DNA of 64,000 nucleotides from CAVQRC01 sp963715045 (GCA_963715045.1 CAVQRC010000003.1:186001-250000); one strand, 5' to 3'. Shown: positions 10,001 to 18,106, counted from the stretch's first letter. Numbers and translations are program-made. Notes: generated by a model not told the origin, from the letters alone.

Positions 10001-10143
10001 GCTCGACGTGCAAATTACAGATGCAGCAGAGTTCCCAACGAAGAACGGTGCACCCCATCAAGATTCTGGCCGAAGCCTATGGCGTTCTTCCCCGCACGGA
10101 ACCTACGCTTCCGCGGCACCTCAGCACGGAGGCTTTGCCTTGA
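7045..10143 (+). CDS. YdiJ-like fused FAD-linked oxidase / Fe-S / heterodisulfide-reductase-type protein
   Basis: A 1032-residue fusion with the architecture of E. coli YdiJ (D-2-hydroxyacid dehydrogenase). The N-terminal third is a FAD-binding type 4 domain (LHARGAGTTLRGGSLGPG near residue 75). The middle is a FAD-linked oxidase C-terminal domain. Near residue 610 is a CNGCGVCR cluster motif with its fourth Cys displaced (C-x2-C-x2-C-x8-C-P), and near residue 668 a canonical CVHCHMCRLECP. The C-terminal third is a CCG-type domain (AYHAPCHLKALD near residue 912). It probably oxidises a 2-hydroxyacid such as D-lactate, glycolate or D-2-hydroxyglutarate. The start is the GTG at 7045, just after the previous stop. 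The 3' end overlaps moaD. Confidence 0.88.
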   Translation: MPPIIQHEPGRVEDDLRGLISGDVRCDELAARLYASDGSVFEVRPLGVVRPRHREDVLALVQYAAEQHISLHARGAGTTLRGGSLGPGLVVDFSKYMNHLRELESGRWEIQPGATLAAVSQQLTAAGQFFPIAPPEASVRTLGGVVATDAVSSRWLRYGATHDYVESIEAVLPDGTLEVFGPQPLNLHAMQHTVNGSGEYRQALARLAVKFAPRLKAVAGDGHPLAFPQRFADAVGDDHVDLTRLMCGSEGSLALFTRITLRSLPLPPPSACGLFYFESLAKAADAAGELRAMDPVACDLMDRRLLSVAREDDVRFELVVPAFAEAVLLVEFDERGGVAASSRLAAAAERLQTNRTLTPASSFAQDPAEAELFWGLSDNYASRLTRIRGRERPIRLMGDMVIPPDQLGGYLADVQAAMRQLQVTCSLFAHTTQALVRVVPFLDLPQDAERHKLRAILAALLSAARHRGGWPRSEPSQGIAEDPAADLAGEVARSVKSCFDPNSLLNPSWSLESTAAVFPGKESQSAGPGLDASAGSLFPSSSSAGALSLRPYDRLSEVLVSPANEDAPAGDSVASPRDAATANGVGNRPLVTLQLDWREPTLASATRDCNGCGVCRATDTLVRMCPLFRVTHAEEASPRAKANLMRAVAEGTFDPAILKTELAREVIDLCVHCHMCRLECPGEVDIPRLMLEARATHVAANGMRFSDWFFTHIDAVSRFFSRFHRPANWALSNPPARWVLEKMAGVARGRKLPPLAPQPFWQLAYRRGLTRRRRRGARVALLVDTYANYYDPQLAEAVVSVLEHNGVSVFVPPAQQHSAMPMIAAGALEAARRVARRNIDIFAEAVRQGYTVVTTEPSAALALSHEYPILFPGDEDARMVSLATREACHFLWKLHQQGSLRLDFKRIDTAIAYHAPCHLKALDIGLPGENLMRLIPGLQVHEIERGCSGMAGVWGLRRENHRQSLRAGRNLINAVRNGAIPSATECSTCKLQMQQSSQRRTVHPIKILAEAYGVLPRTEPTLPRHLSTEALP
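10128..10132 (+). promoter_or_regulatory. Ribosome binding site supporting a TTG start for moaD
   Basis: GGAGG lies seven bases upstream of the TTG at 10140. This strong site inside the preceding gene fixes the moaD start, since no ATG is available in frame near the conserved N-terminus. Confidence 0.7.
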
Positions 10144-10391
10144 TCGTCGATGTGCTGCTGTTCGCCGCGGCCCGCGAGCTGGCCGGATGCGACCGCATCC
10201 GGATTGACCTTACAGAGGCGAAACATCCGAACCTCGCCGAGCTTCGTCGCGCCGTCGCCAGGGAAGTACCCGCGTTGGAAGGCATCCTGGCGAGTTCGCG
10301 GTTCGCCGTGGGGCACGAATTCGTCGCCGAGAGCCACGTCTTGACCGGCGTCGGCGAGGTGGCCTTGATCCCCCCGGTCAGTGGTGGCTGA
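10140..10391 (+). CDS. moaD: Molybdopterin synthase sulfur carrier subunit
   Basis: An 83-residue ubiquitin-like protein ending in PPVSGG, the C-terminal Gly-Gly that is thiocarboxylated and donates sulfur to precursor Z. The N-terminus VLLFAAARELAGCDRIRIDL is typical of MoaD. It starts at a TTG overlapping the TGA of the upstream oxidoreductase (TTGA). It precedes moaE and moaA, so this is a compact molybdopterin operon segment. Confidence 0.88.
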   Translation: MIVDVLLFAAARELAGCDRIRIDLTEAKHPNLAELRRAVAREVPALEGILASSRFAVGHEFVAESHVLTGVGEVALIPPVSGG

Positions 10392-10449
10392 GCAGGCACC
10401 CGCTCAGAAGCCCTGACAGGTGCCGCCGCGAGGAGCATAATGAACGTCC

Positions 10450-10899
10450 ATGATCGAATTGACAGCCGATCCCATCGATACTTCGCAATTGCTTGAGCGG
10501 GTACGCTCGAGTTCGGCAGGCGCGATCGTGCTGTTCGCGGGGACCACCCGGGAGCTCACCGAAGGCCGCCGCACGGCGTGGCTCGAGTACGAAGCCTACG
10601 CCCAAATGGCCCAAGAACAGCTCCAGCGGCTCGCGGATGAAGCGCGGAATCGCTGGCCGATCGTGGGGTTGGCGATCTCCCATCGACTCGGTCGCGTGCC
10701 GCTCGCGGAAACCAGCGTGGCGGTGGTCGTCAGTACGGCCCACCGCGGCGATGCGTTCGAAGCCGGCAAGTGGCTCATCGACCAGCTCAAGCTGCACGTC
10801 CCAATTTGGAAGCGGGAGCACTACGCCGATGGGCAGACCGAGTGGGTCCATCCGGCGGAAGCGGTCCCTCGCCCGTCCGAGGCACGCCACGATGAGTAA
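10450..10899 (+). CDS. moaE: Molybdopterin synthase catalytic subunit
   Basis: A 149-residue MoaE, the large subunit that converts cyclic pyranopterin monophosphate to molybdopterin with MoaD. Family signatures include GAIVLFAGTTRE near residue 20, LEYEAYAQMA near residue 45, and the lysine-containing active-site stretch LKLHVPIWKREHYADGQTEWV. The length matches the family. The moaA ATG lies inside its last codons (overlap of eight bases). Confidence 0.95.
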   Translation: MIELTADPIDTSQLLERVRSSSAGAIVLFAGTTRELTEGRRTAWLEYEAYAQMAQEQLQRLADEARNRWPIVGLAISHRLGRVPLAETSVAVVVSTAHRGDAFEAGKWLIDQLKLHVPIWKREHYADGQTEWVHPAEAVPRPSEARHDE

Positions 10900-11953
10900 C
10901 TTACGAGGCGAGCCGGCTCGCCGCGGCCAAGTTGCCGCCACGCCACCACAGGTCGAATCGCCAGCACGGCCGCTGGTCGATGCGTTCGGTCGCGTCCATA
11001 CGAATCTGCGGATCAGCGTCACGGATCGCTGTAACATCCGCTGCTTCTATTGCATGCCGGACGAGAATCTTCGCTTCCTGCCGCGGGCTGAGATCCTCAC
11101 CTTTGAAGAGCTCGAACGGTTTGCCACGGTGGTCGCCGGACTGGGCGTGAATCGCCTGCGGATCACCGGTGGCGAGCCGCTCGTGCGTACCGAACTGCCC
11201 GAGTTGATCCGCCGACTCGTCGCCGTGCCCGGCATCCAGGAAGTTGCCTTGACCACCAATGGCGTCCTCCTGGCCCAGCAGGCCGCCGCGCTGCACCGGG
11301 CGGGGCTTCATCGGCTCAACATCAGTCTCGACACGCTCCGTGAAGAGGTCTTCCAGAAAATCGCCCGCCGTTCAGGTCTGCACCGCGTGCTCGAAGGCAT
11401 CGAGGCCGCCCGCACGCTCGGTTTCCGGATTCGGCTCAATGCGATCGCGATGCGAGGGCTGACCGAAGACGAACTCGTGCCGCTGGCCCGGTTCGCCAGG
11501 GAACGCGAACTCGAACTCCGCTTCATCGAATTCATGCCACTCGATGCAGAGCAGCATTGGCACACCGAGACGGTTCTCACGGGGGAAGAAATCCGCCGCA
11601 TTCTCTCCGAGGCGATTGCCCCGCTCGTGCCGCTACCGCGGGTCGATGACAGCCAGCCGGCCGTCGACTACCGATTTGCCGATGGTCGCGGAGTCATTGG
11701 CCTGATTCATCCCGTTTCGCAACCGTTCTGCGGCACCTGCAATCGACTGCGGCTGACTGCCGAAGGGCAGATTCGCAATTGTCTGTTCTCGACCGCTGAG
11801 TGGGACGCGCGGGATTTGATCCGCCGCGGCGGTACCGATGCCGATCTGGCCCGCCTGGTGCAAGACTGTGTGTGGCATAAGAAACCGGGCCATGGGATTG
11901 ATGATCCAGGATTCGTGCGACCGGCCCGGGCCATGTACCAGATTGGCGGTTAG
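10892..11953 (+). CDS. moaA: GTP 3',8-cyclase (molybdenum cofactor biosynthesis protein A)
   Basis: A 353-residue radical SAM enzyme for the first committed step of molybdenum cofactor synthesis. The N-terminal cluster motif is DRCNIRCFYCMP, the SAM-binding GGEP appears as RITGGEPLVR, and the second [4Fe-4S] site is FCGTCNRLRLTAEGQIRNC. The protein ends in the Gly-Gly tail (MYQIGG) needed for activity in this family. The start is the ATG at 10892 overlapping moaE; the first 30 residues are a variable Arg/Pro-rich leader. Confidence 0.95.
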   Translation: MSNLRGEPARRGQVAATPPQVESPARPLVDAFGRVHTNLRISVTDRCNIRCFYCMPDENLRFLPRAEILTFEELERFATVVAGLGVNRLRITGGEPLVRTELPELIRRLVAVPGIQEVALTTNGVLLAQQAAALHRAGLHRLNISLDTLREEVFQKIARRSGLHRVLEGIEAARTLGFRIRLNAIAMRGLTEDELVPLARFARERELELRFIEFMPLDAEQHWHTETVLTGEEIRRILSEAIAPLVPLPRVDDSQPAVDYRFADGRGVIGLIHPVSQPFCGTCNRLRLTAEGQIRNCLFSTAEWDARDLIRRGGTDADLARLVQDCVWHKKPGHGIDDPGFVRPARAMYQIGG

Positions 11954-11956
11954 CCG

Positions 11957-13127
11957 ATGGTCGACTCTCGAATCTACCTTGACAATGCCGCGACGAGCTG
12001 GCCAAAGCCGCCGGCGGTCGTCGCGGCGGTCGTCGACTACCTGCAACGCGTCGGTGCTGCTGCCGGCCGTGGGGCATACTCCGAAGCCGCCGAGGCGGAT
12101 CGCCTGGTCGGCCAGGCACGCCAGGCCGTGGGTCGATTGATCAACGGACAGGCGACCGGAAATGTCGTGTTCGGATTCAACGGGACCGATGTACTCAATC
12201 TCGCGATACTCGGCGTGCTGCGGCCAGGCGACCATGTGGTGACGACCGTGTGCGAACACAATTCGGTCCTCCGCCCGCTGCAGGCACTGACGCAGACCCG
12301 TGGCGTGACGGTCGACTACGTGGCATGCGACGGCCAGGGACGCGTGCAGGCCAGCGATGTGCTCGGCAGCGTACGTGATCACACCCGGCTCGTGATCATG
12401 ACGCACGCATCGAACGTCACCGGTGCGGTGCTGCCGGTCGCCGAGGTCTCCCGAGCCCTTGCGGACCATCCGGCCTTCGTGCTGGTGGATGCCGCCCAGA
12501 CCCTGGGACACATGCCGCTCGACGTGGCGGAACTGGGCGTCGACATGCTGGCGGCCTCGGGGCACAAGGGGCTGCTCGGTCCGCTGGGCAGCGGCGTGCT
12601 TTATGTTCGCCACGGCGTCGAGTCGGACTTTGCAGCCGCTCCGCTACGGCGGGACCGGGTCCCATAGCGATGCCGATCATCAGCCCCGGGAACTGCCCGA
12701 CAAGTACGAGTCGGGGAACCTCAATGTCATCAGCCTCGCCGGGCTGGCGGCCTCGACTCGCTGGCTTCAGGACTACGGCGTCGCCCGCATCGCCGAGCAT
12801 GAGACGGCCCTCCGCCGACAGCTGTGGGAGGGATTCGACCTGCCCCGCATCATCCGCTGGGGACCCGCAGAGCCCGCCTCGACCGTGGGCGTTGTCAGCA
12901 TTTCGATCGAAGGATATGATCCGCAAGAGGTTGCGGTGGCACTCGATGCATCCAGTCGCGTGCAGGTGCGGGCAGGTCTGCACTGCGCCCCCCGCATGCA
13001 TCGGGCCCTCTCTTCCCACGTCCTGGGCGGGACGATTCGTTTCAGTGTTTCTCACGCCACGACGTCCGAAGAGATATCTGCGGCGATTGCTGCCGTGGCT
13101 CGCATCGCAGCGGCCGAACCACTCTAG
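11957..13127 (+). CDS. Cysteine-desulfurase-like class V aminotransferase (one frameshift)
   Basis: PLP-dependent fold-type I enzyme of the SufS/TIGR01977-like group. The N-terminal part (11957-12629) reads IYLDNAATSWPKP and carries the PLP lysine in AASGHKGLLGPLGSG. The frame then ends at a TAG at 12665-12667, but the family continuation PLRYGGTGSHSD...YESGNLNV reads on in the next frame from 12630 and includes the catalytic cysteine in RAGLHCAPRMH. One surplus T in the TTT at 12629-12631 explains the break. The enzyme probably mobilises sulfur from cysteine and may feed MoaD thiocarboxylation, since it directly follows moaA by three bases. That link is inference. Confidence 0.85.
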
Positions 13128-13185
13128 CCCGCCCAGTTCCAGCCCGCCCAGTTCTAGCCCGCCCAGTTCTAGCCCGCCCAGTACG
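13126..13185 (+). repeat. Tandem 15-bp repeat, four copies
   Basis: AGCCCGCCCAGTTCT-type units repeat at 13126, 13141, 13156 and 13171, the last one diverging at its end. The first copy begins inside the stop codon of the aminotransferase gene. It lies in the gap before the YkgJ-type gene and does not appear to be translated. Confidence 0.85.
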
Positions 13186-13227
13186 GCCCTGGACCACTGC
13201 GGCTCGCTCGCCAACGAAGGATGCCTG

Positions 13228-13668
13228 ATGTCGGATTCCAATGACAAAGATGCTCCAGATGCTCTCTGGTATCAGCAGGGGCTCCGCTTTCGCTGCACGC
13301 AATGCGGTGATTGCTGCACCGGTGCGCCAGGATACGTGTGGGTCAACAAGCGGGAGATCGCCGGGCTCGCCGCGTTGCTGGATCTCGACAACGAGACGTT
13401 TGAGCAGCGCTACGTACGAATGGTCGGGATTCGCAAGAGCCTGATCGAGTACGCCAACGGGGACTGTGTGTTCTTCGATAACCAGAGTCGCCGATGCACG
13501 GTCTATACGGCCAGGCCGCGCCAGTGCCGCACCTGGCCCTTCTGGGACTCCAACATCAAGACCCCACAGGCCTGGGAGACGACCTGCGAAGCCTGCCCAG
13601 GGGCCGGAAAGGGAAAGCTCTATCAGATCTCCCAGATTCGCGAGCAGGCGGACGTCATCCGCCTCTAA
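13228..13668 (+). CDS. YkgJ-family cysteine cluster protein
   Basis: A 146-residue protein with the CxxCxxCC motif (RCTQCGDCCTGAPGYV) near residue 29 and later cysteines in CVFFDNQSRRCTVYTARPRQC and CEACPG. This is the CxxCxxCC domain family (YkgJ), predicted to bind an Fe-S cluster or zinc; the function is not established. AAGG lies seven bases before the ATG at 13228. A hairpin follows the stop codon directly. Confidence 0.88.
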   Translation: MSDSNDKDAPDALWYQQGLRFRCTQCGDCCTGAPGYVWVNKREIAGLAALLDLDNETFEQRYVRMVGIRKSLIEYANGDCVFFDNQSRRCTVYTARPRQCRTWPFWDSNIKTPQAWETTCEACPGAGKGKLYQISQIREQADVIRL

Positions 13669-13699
13669 GGAAAGCCCCCCTATCTTCCCAGGGCTTTCT
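13669..13699 (+). terminator. Hairpin after the moa/ykgJ-like operon
   Basis: GAAAGCCC at 13670-13677 pairs with GGGCTTTC at 13691-13698 around a 13-base loop, immediately after the stop codon. The tail is only weakly T-rich, so efficient intrinsic termination is not certain. Confidence 0.6.
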
Positions 13700-13885
13700 G
13701 TTCGTGCGATCGCGCGGCCCCATCACACGGTCCATAAATCGGATCGACCTGAGCGATTGACTAAGGTCTAACGATTATTCGGACGATGTAGGTATCAGGT
13801 AGGAATCGGATACGATCACCGTCCCTGCGCCGTTAATAACGGCCAGCTAAGGACTTAAGGCGAAAATCCGGCTTCCGACCCCCGT

Positions 13886-13916
13886 TTCACGGGCTTAAGT
13901 TCTTTGAAAATATAAT
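13886..13916 (+). promoter_or_regulatory. Candidate sigma-70-like promoter upstream of the HU gene
   Basis: A perfect TATAAT sits at 13911-13916 in an AT-rich patch unusual for this region. The best -35 match is TTCACG at 13886-13891, with a long 19-base spacer. If used, it gives a leader of about 175 bases before the HU start. Confidence 0.4.
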
Positions 13917-13990
13917 CTTACGGTGAAAGTCTTCAATCCGGACAGGATGCGAGACGGGGTGCTTGAAGGGCTTCCCCAGAGCGTCCGTTC

Positions 13991-14019
13991 TTGACACTAG
14001 TCGTTACGACTATTAGACT
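13991..14019 (+). promoter_or_regulatory. Candidate proximal promoter of the HU gene
   Basis: A perfect TTGACA at 13991-13996 is followed after 17 bases by TAGACT at 14014-14019 (four of six matches to the -10 consensus). It lies about 78 bases upstream of the HU start codon. The spacing and the -35 box make this the stronger of the two candidates in spacing terms. Confidence 0.5.
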
Positions 14020-14096
14020 TGCCTCACGGGGCGTGACGCCTGTGAGATGCGTCAAGAGGGCTCCTCGGACCATTCCGAGCAGAGGAGTAGCCGGTC

Positions 14097-14495
14097 GTGA
14101 CCAAGAAAGAAATCGTCAAGACAATCTCCGAAGAGATCGGGCTGACGCAGCTCAAGACCAAGGAGATCGTTCAGAAGACCTTCGACGCGATTGTCGAGAC
14201 GCTGGTAGAAGAACGACGCATCGAACTCCGCAATTTCGGCGTTTTCGAGGTGAAGAAGCGTGCGGCTCGCAAGGCCCGCAATCCGAGAACGGGCGAGAAA
14301 GTGCAAGTCGAAGAGAAGTATGTCGTTACGTTCAAGCCAGGAAAAGAAATGGAAGAACGGGTCCGCCACCTGCAGGAGGCTGCCAATCGTGAGGCCAGCA
14401 ATCACGAACCGTCGACTGGCGGAGGCGGCAACGACCATCTGACCCACGCCCCCCCTCAGAATGAAACTCTGGGTGGGGCAACAAGTTACGAGTAA
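14097..14495 (+). CDS. HU/IHF-family DNA-binding protein
   Basis: A 132-residue nucleoid protein. Residues 1-90 follow the HU fold: MTKKEIVKTISEEIGLTQ, then IELRNFGVFEVKKRAARKARN (the DNA-binding beta-arm) and GEKVQVEEKYVVTFKPGKEM. About 40 extra hydrophilic residues extend the C-terminus (Gly/Asn/His-rich), longer than classical HU. It starts at a GTG nine bases after AGAGGAG. It stands alone between the moa operon and a small lipoprotein gene and is preceded by good promoter candidates, consistent with high expression. Confidence 0.92.
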   Translation: MTKKEIVKTISEEIGLTQLKTKEIVQKTFDAIVETLVEERRIELRNFGVFEVKKRAARKARNPRTGEKVQVEEKYVVTFKPGKEMEERVRHLQEAANREASNHEPSTGGGGNDHLTHAPPQNETLGGATSYE

Positions 14496-14773
14496 TTGCT
14501 CGCGGCCCTTCCGCTGCCGCGGCCCCCACGATCTTCGTGGCGATTGCCGATCACCGCCGCCGGTCCCCCGACCCGTTCAATTGCTCTCGGCGCAACCCGG
14601 TGACCTGGCTACACTTCCCCCGCTTTTCCAGCTCGGCGAGATCCCGCTTATCGCACGCCGTACGCACAAACAACGTTTTTCGCGGACGATTCCTTCGGCG
14701 CTGCCGTTGGATGGGTACCGATTAGATGCCGCTAACAGCACCGTAATTGACTTCTCAGGGAGGAGTTGGGTCC

Positions 14774-14992
14774 ATGCGCAGATTGCTCTTGGCAATCGTG
14801 GCAGCCGCTTGGTTGTCGTCGAATGTGGGTTGCTTGATCCCGGCGTACTCGGGCGATCCGGCACGTCGCGTCCAGGAGTTGATCTTCACTTCGGAAGATC
14901 TTCGCCAGTTCCTGGACGAATGGGAACGTATCTGGTTCCTCGACCAGCCGAGCCACATGACGCCTTATCGGATGCACGGTGGGATTATCTAG
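14774..14992 (+). CDS. Small putative lipoprotein
   Basis: A 72-residue protein from the ATG at 14774, preceded by GGGAGGAG at good spacing. The N-terminus MRRLLLAIVAAAWLSSNVGC is a signal peptide ending in a Cys that could be lipidated. The remainder (RRVQELIFTSEDLRQFLDEWERIWF) is a short amphipathic helix rich in acidic and aromatic residues. Similar short proteins occur in planctomycetes from memory, but no function is known. Confidence 0.75.
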   Translation: MRRLLLAIVAAAWLSSNVGCLIPAYSGDPARRVQELIFTSEDLRQFLDEWERIWFLDQPSHMTPYRMHGGII

Positions 14993-15144
14993 CTAGCCTC
15001 CCGTAGAATCGGGATTTGGCCTAGGTCGCCGCATGCCGCTGCTCCAATCCGCCATTCAGAAGCGGTAGCTGGGATTTCCGCGCGCTGGTAGCTTGGTGGT
15101 GCGTTTCGTGCTCGCGCCGCGTCACTAACCCACCTATCTTTGCT

Positions 15145-16074
15145 GTGGAACTCAAGGTCGAACTGGGAAGGATCCAGCTTCCCAACCCGATACTCGTGGC
15201 TTCGGGGACCTTCGGGTATGCCCGTGAACTTGCTGGCATCATCGATCTTTCCCGACTGGGCGGCATTCTCCCGAAGACCGTCACGGCCCAGCCGAGAACT
15301 GGGAATCCGCCCTGGCGGACGGTCGAAACAGCCGGCGGGATGCTCAATTCGATCGGCCTCGACAACGACGGCATCGAGCCATTCATTGCCCACCACCTCC
15401 CGTATCTCGCCGCCACTGGCGTTCCCATCGTGGTGAGTATTGCCGGTCGGACGCGCGAGGAATTCGTGGTCATGACGCAACGGCTTTCCGCCGAGTCGGG
15501 AATCGCCGCCATCGAACTCAACATCTCCTGCCCCAACGTCACCGGCGGAGTCGACTTCGGCACCGATCCAGCATCCTGCGAACAACTTGTTCGCGATTGT
15601 ACGGCCGCCAGCGGGCATCCGATCGTGGCCAAGCTGACGCCCAACGTAACCAGCGTCGCGGAGATTGCCCGGGCGGCCGAGGCCGGCGGTGCCGACGCAA
15701 TTTCGCTGATCAATACCTGCCTGGGGATGGCGATCGACTGGAGACACCGGAGGCCCGTGCTGGGGGGCGTGCTCGGTGGACTGAGCGGGCCCGCGATCAA
15801 GCCCATCGCCCTGAGGTGCGTCTATCAGGTCCGCCAGGCCGTGGACACGCCCCTGATCGGGATCGGTGGGATTGCCACGATCGACGACGTGATGGAGTTT
15901 CTGGTTGCCGGCGCGACGGCCGTTCAACTCGGCACGGTTAACTTCTACAATCCGCTGGCGTCGATCGAGATTCTCGACGCCCTCCCGGCCGCGATGGCCG
16001 AAGCGGGGGTCGAACGCGTTTCGCAGCTGGTCGGCACGATCCATACCGAGGTAGCTCCCGATGCGCGTTCTTAG
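15145..16074 (+). CDS. pyrD: Dihydroorotate dehydrogenase, class 1B-like
   Basis: Oxidises dihydroorotate to orotate in pyrimidine synthesis, using FMN. A 309-residue protein starting at a GTG (VELKVELGRIQLPNPI). Diagnostic segments are ELNISCPNVTGG (catalytic cysteine, as in class 1 enzymes), LINTCLGMAIDW and IGIGGIATIDDVMEFLVAGA (FMN phosphate binding). Class 1B enzymes normally pair with PyrK; no pyrK is visible in the window. The last 14 bases overlap trpS. Confidence 0.93.
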   Translation: MELKVELGRIQLPNPILVASGTFGYARELAGIIDLSRLGGILPKTVTAQPRTGNPPWRTVETAGGMLNSIGLDNDGIEPFIAHHLPYLAATGVPIVVSIAGRTREEFVVMTQRLSAESGIAAIELNISCPNVTGGVDFGTDPASCEQLVRDCTAASGHPIVAKLTPNVTSVAEIARAAEAGGADAISLINTCLGMAIDWRHRRPVLGGVLGGLSGPAIKPIALRCVYQVRQAVDTPLIGIGGIATIDDVMEFLVAGATAVQLGTVNFYNPLASIEILDALPAAMAEAGVERVSQLVGTIHTEVAPDARS

Positions 16075-17023
16075 CGGCATTCAACCGACCGGCCGATTCC
16101 ATTGGGGCAACTATTTCGGCGCGATTCGCCAGTACATCGAGTTGCAGACCGAAGACCAGGCGTTCTATTTCATCGCCAACCTGCACGCCCTGACCACGGT
16201 TCGTGATCCTGACCAACTCCGCCAGCTCACGCTTGACGCGGCCGTCGATCTGTTGGCCCTGGGACTCGATCCGGAGCAAGCCACGCTGTTCGTGCAATCG
16301 GATGTTCCCGAGGTCAGCGAACTGTGCTGGTTGTTGATGACAGGCACATCGATGGGACTCTTGGAACGCTGTGTCTCCTACAAGGACAAGAAGGCCAAAG
16401 GGGTCACGGCCGATGCCGGGTTGTTCACCTATCCGGTCCTCCAGGCAGCCGACATCCTGGCCTACGATTCCGATGTCGTGCCAGTGGGGGCCGACCAGGT
16501 TCAACACATCGAGGTCTGCCGCGACATTGCCGGCAGCTTCAATCATCAATTCGGCGAAACGTTCGTGCTGCCCAAGGCGCAGGTTCTCGAGCACTCGGCG
16601 AAAGTGCCGGGGACGGACGGCGAGAAGATGTCCAAGAGCTACCACAACACGCTGGCGCTGTTCGAGGATGCGAAGGTTCAGCGGAAGCAGATCATGCGGA
16701 TTACGACCGATTCGCGACCCATGGAAGAACCGAAAGAGCCGGTCGGAGACGTGCTTTACGATCTGTACTCGCTGGTCGGCGACGAAGCGGGCCGAGCAGA
16801 ACTGGCGGCCGTTTATCGCCGCGGTGGCTTCGGCTATGGCGATATCAAAAAGCGCCTCGCCGAGGCGGCCGAGAGCTTCTTCGCCGAGCCCCGCGAACGT
16901 CGTGCAGATCTGGCCGCCCATCCCGAGCGGGTTCGCGAGATTCTCGGCGACGGTGCCCGTACCGCGCGTAACAAGGCGGCCGAAGTACTCCAGCGGGCCC
17001 AGGTGGCCGCTGGCGTCAAGTGA
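16061..17023 (+). CDS. trpS: Tryptophanyl-tRNA synthetase
   Basis: A class I aminoacyl-tRNA synthetase of 320 residues that charges tRNA-Trp. The HIGH-like motif is in PTGRFHWGNYFGA (residues 9-21) and the KMSKS signature is GEKMSKSYHNTL. The intermediate TYPVLQAADIL-type segment (FTYPVLQAADILAYDSD) is typical of TrpRS. The start overlaps pyrD and the stop overlaps the GTG of the next gene, so these genes form an operon. Confidence 0.97.
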   Translation: MRVLSGIQPTGRFHWGNYFGAIRQYIELQTEDQAFYFIANLHALTTVRDPDQLRQLTLDAAVDLLALGLDPEQATLFVQSDVPEVSELCWLLMTGTSMGLLERCVSYKDKKAKGVTADAGLFTYPVLQAADILAYDSDVVPVGADQVQHIEVCRDIAGSFNHQFGETFVLPKAQVLEHSAKVPGTDGEKMSKSYHNTLALFEDAKVQRKQIMRITTDSRPMEEPKEPVGDVLYDLYSLVGDEAGRAELAAVYRRGGFGYGDIKKRLAEAAESFFAEPRERRADLAAHPERVREILGDGARTARNKAAEVLQRAQVAAGVK

Positions 17024-17568
17024 GTCGGCCCGCAATGAACGCCACAATTGGCCCCAGCCCGCCGCGAATTGCCTGGCTCCGATCTGGACTCTGCCTGGTA
17101 CTTGCTGCGGTCGCAGCCGCCGGTCTCGCCTGGCCGTCCGTGGCCCTGCAGCGCGAGCCGCAATTCAGATCGATGGTGCCTCTGGGGGGCTTTTCGCTGC
17201 TGGGAGGTCTCGCCGTCGGAGGCGCGGTCCGACTGCTCACGCAATGGCTGAGTATCGGTCACCGACTGGCGCAATGGGGTGTCCTGATGCTGGCCGCCGT
17301 GGTCTTTCTGGTCGCCGAACACCTGCTGTTCTATGAGATCTATCAGCAGAATTGGCAAGCACGCATCGCCCGCGATCCGCGGGCGGCACTGTTCCGACCG
17401 GATGACGTCGAGAATCCGGTGGCCTACTTTCAGGCGGCCGGAGCTCAGCAAGGACAATGGAAGATGTGGCTGTTGGACGCTGCGATTGTCACGATCGTGA
17501 GTGCCGCGACAGCAACTTGGGGGCGACGGCCTTTTTGCGGCCAGTGCGGGCAGTGGTATCGAACTTGA
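17020..17568 (+). CDS. Membrane protein with C-terminal CxxC
   Basis: A 182-residue protein with a GTG start overlapping the trpS stop (GTGA). It has about four transmembrane segments (for example CLVLAAVAAAGLAWPSVAL and WGVLMLAAVVFLVAEHLLF) and ends in FCGQCGQWYRT, half of a zinc-knuckle. No family is recognised. Position between trpS and acpS suggests only operon membership. Confidence 0.7.
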   Translation: MSRPAMNATIGPSPPRIAWLRSGLCLVLAAVAAAGLAWPSVALQREPQFRSMVPLGGFSLLGGLAVGGAVRLLTQWLSIGHRLAQWGVLMLAAVVFLVAEHLLFYEIYQQNWQARIARDPRAALFRPDDVENPVAYFQAAGAQQGQWKMWLLDAAIVTIVSAATATWGRRPFCGQCGQWYRT

Positions 17569-17583
17569 ATCAGAGAGAAGACG

Positions 17584-17988
17584 ATGCGGGTCTTGGGGAT
17601 TGGCACCGATATTGTGGAATCGCTTCGCATTGCCCAGATGATCGAGCGGCACGGTGAGGTCTTCATCACACGCGTCTACACGCCGCACGAGATCGACTAC
17701 TGTTCGGCCCGCAAGGCAGCCACGCAGCACTACGCGGGACGCTGGGCGGCCAAGGAGGCCGTGCTCAAGGCCCTCGGCACCGGTTGGCGGCGGGGGATCA
17801 GTTGGCGCGACATCGAGGTTCGCAACAATGCGGCCGGAGCGCCGATCATCTTGATCCGTGGCGGAGCGCGGGACGTCGTCGAGCGGGCCGGCATCCGCAA
17901 GATGCACATCAGTATTTCCCACTGCCGCAGCCACGCCATCGCGTACGCGATCGCCGAAGGCGAGGACGAACTGCCCGACGAGGAGTAA
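17584..17988 (+). CDS. acpS: Holo-[acyl-carrier-protein] synthase
   Basis: Transfers the phosphopantetheine arm from CoA to acyl carrier proteins. A 134-residue protein with the two family motifs: GIGTDIVESLRI (magnesium-binding Asp) at residues 5-16 and AGRWAAKEAVLKALG near residue 56. The C-terminal ISISHCRSHAIAYAIA segment is also typical. It could activate the ACP encoded at 52229-52489. Confidence 0.95.
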   Translation: MRVLGIGTDIVESLRIAQMIERHGEVFITRVYTPHEIDYCSARKAATQHYAGRWAAKEAVLKALGTGWRRGISWRDIEVRNNAAGAPIILIRGGARDVVERAGIRKMHISISHCRSHAIAYAIAEGEDELPDEE

Positions 17989-18000
17989 TCCGACGCTGAA

Positions 18001-18077
18001 CCGATCCCAAATCCTGAGTGAACGGGTCCCACGGTCGGGGAAATGGGCAGCGGAAGTCCAATTTGGGAACGGCTCTG
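18001..18077 (+). repeat. Dispersed repeat family 1, copy C
   Basis: An ~80-base element beginning CCGATCCCAAAT and ending ATTTGGGAACGG, so its ends are imperfect inverted repeats (10 of 12 bases pair). The interior has GGTCCCACGGTCGGGGA, which can form a second hairpin. It occupies the convergent gap between acpS and topA. Related copies are at 21229-21308, 24392-24459 and 50334-50495. Confidence 0.8.
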
Positions 18078-18106
18078 AGCCGACCGAACTCCGCACGCCG
18101 ACCGCG

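Noticed and set aside
13126..13185. Tandem 15-bp repeat as a CRISPR array
   Set aside because: Units are contiguous with no spacers, and only four copies occur; no cas genes in the window.
12670..13227. N-terminal extension of the YkgJ-type protein through the 15-bp repeats
   Set aside because: The upstream frame is a shadow of the aminotransferase and the Ser/Pro repeats; the ATG at 13228 has a good ribosome site and the conserved domain begins there.
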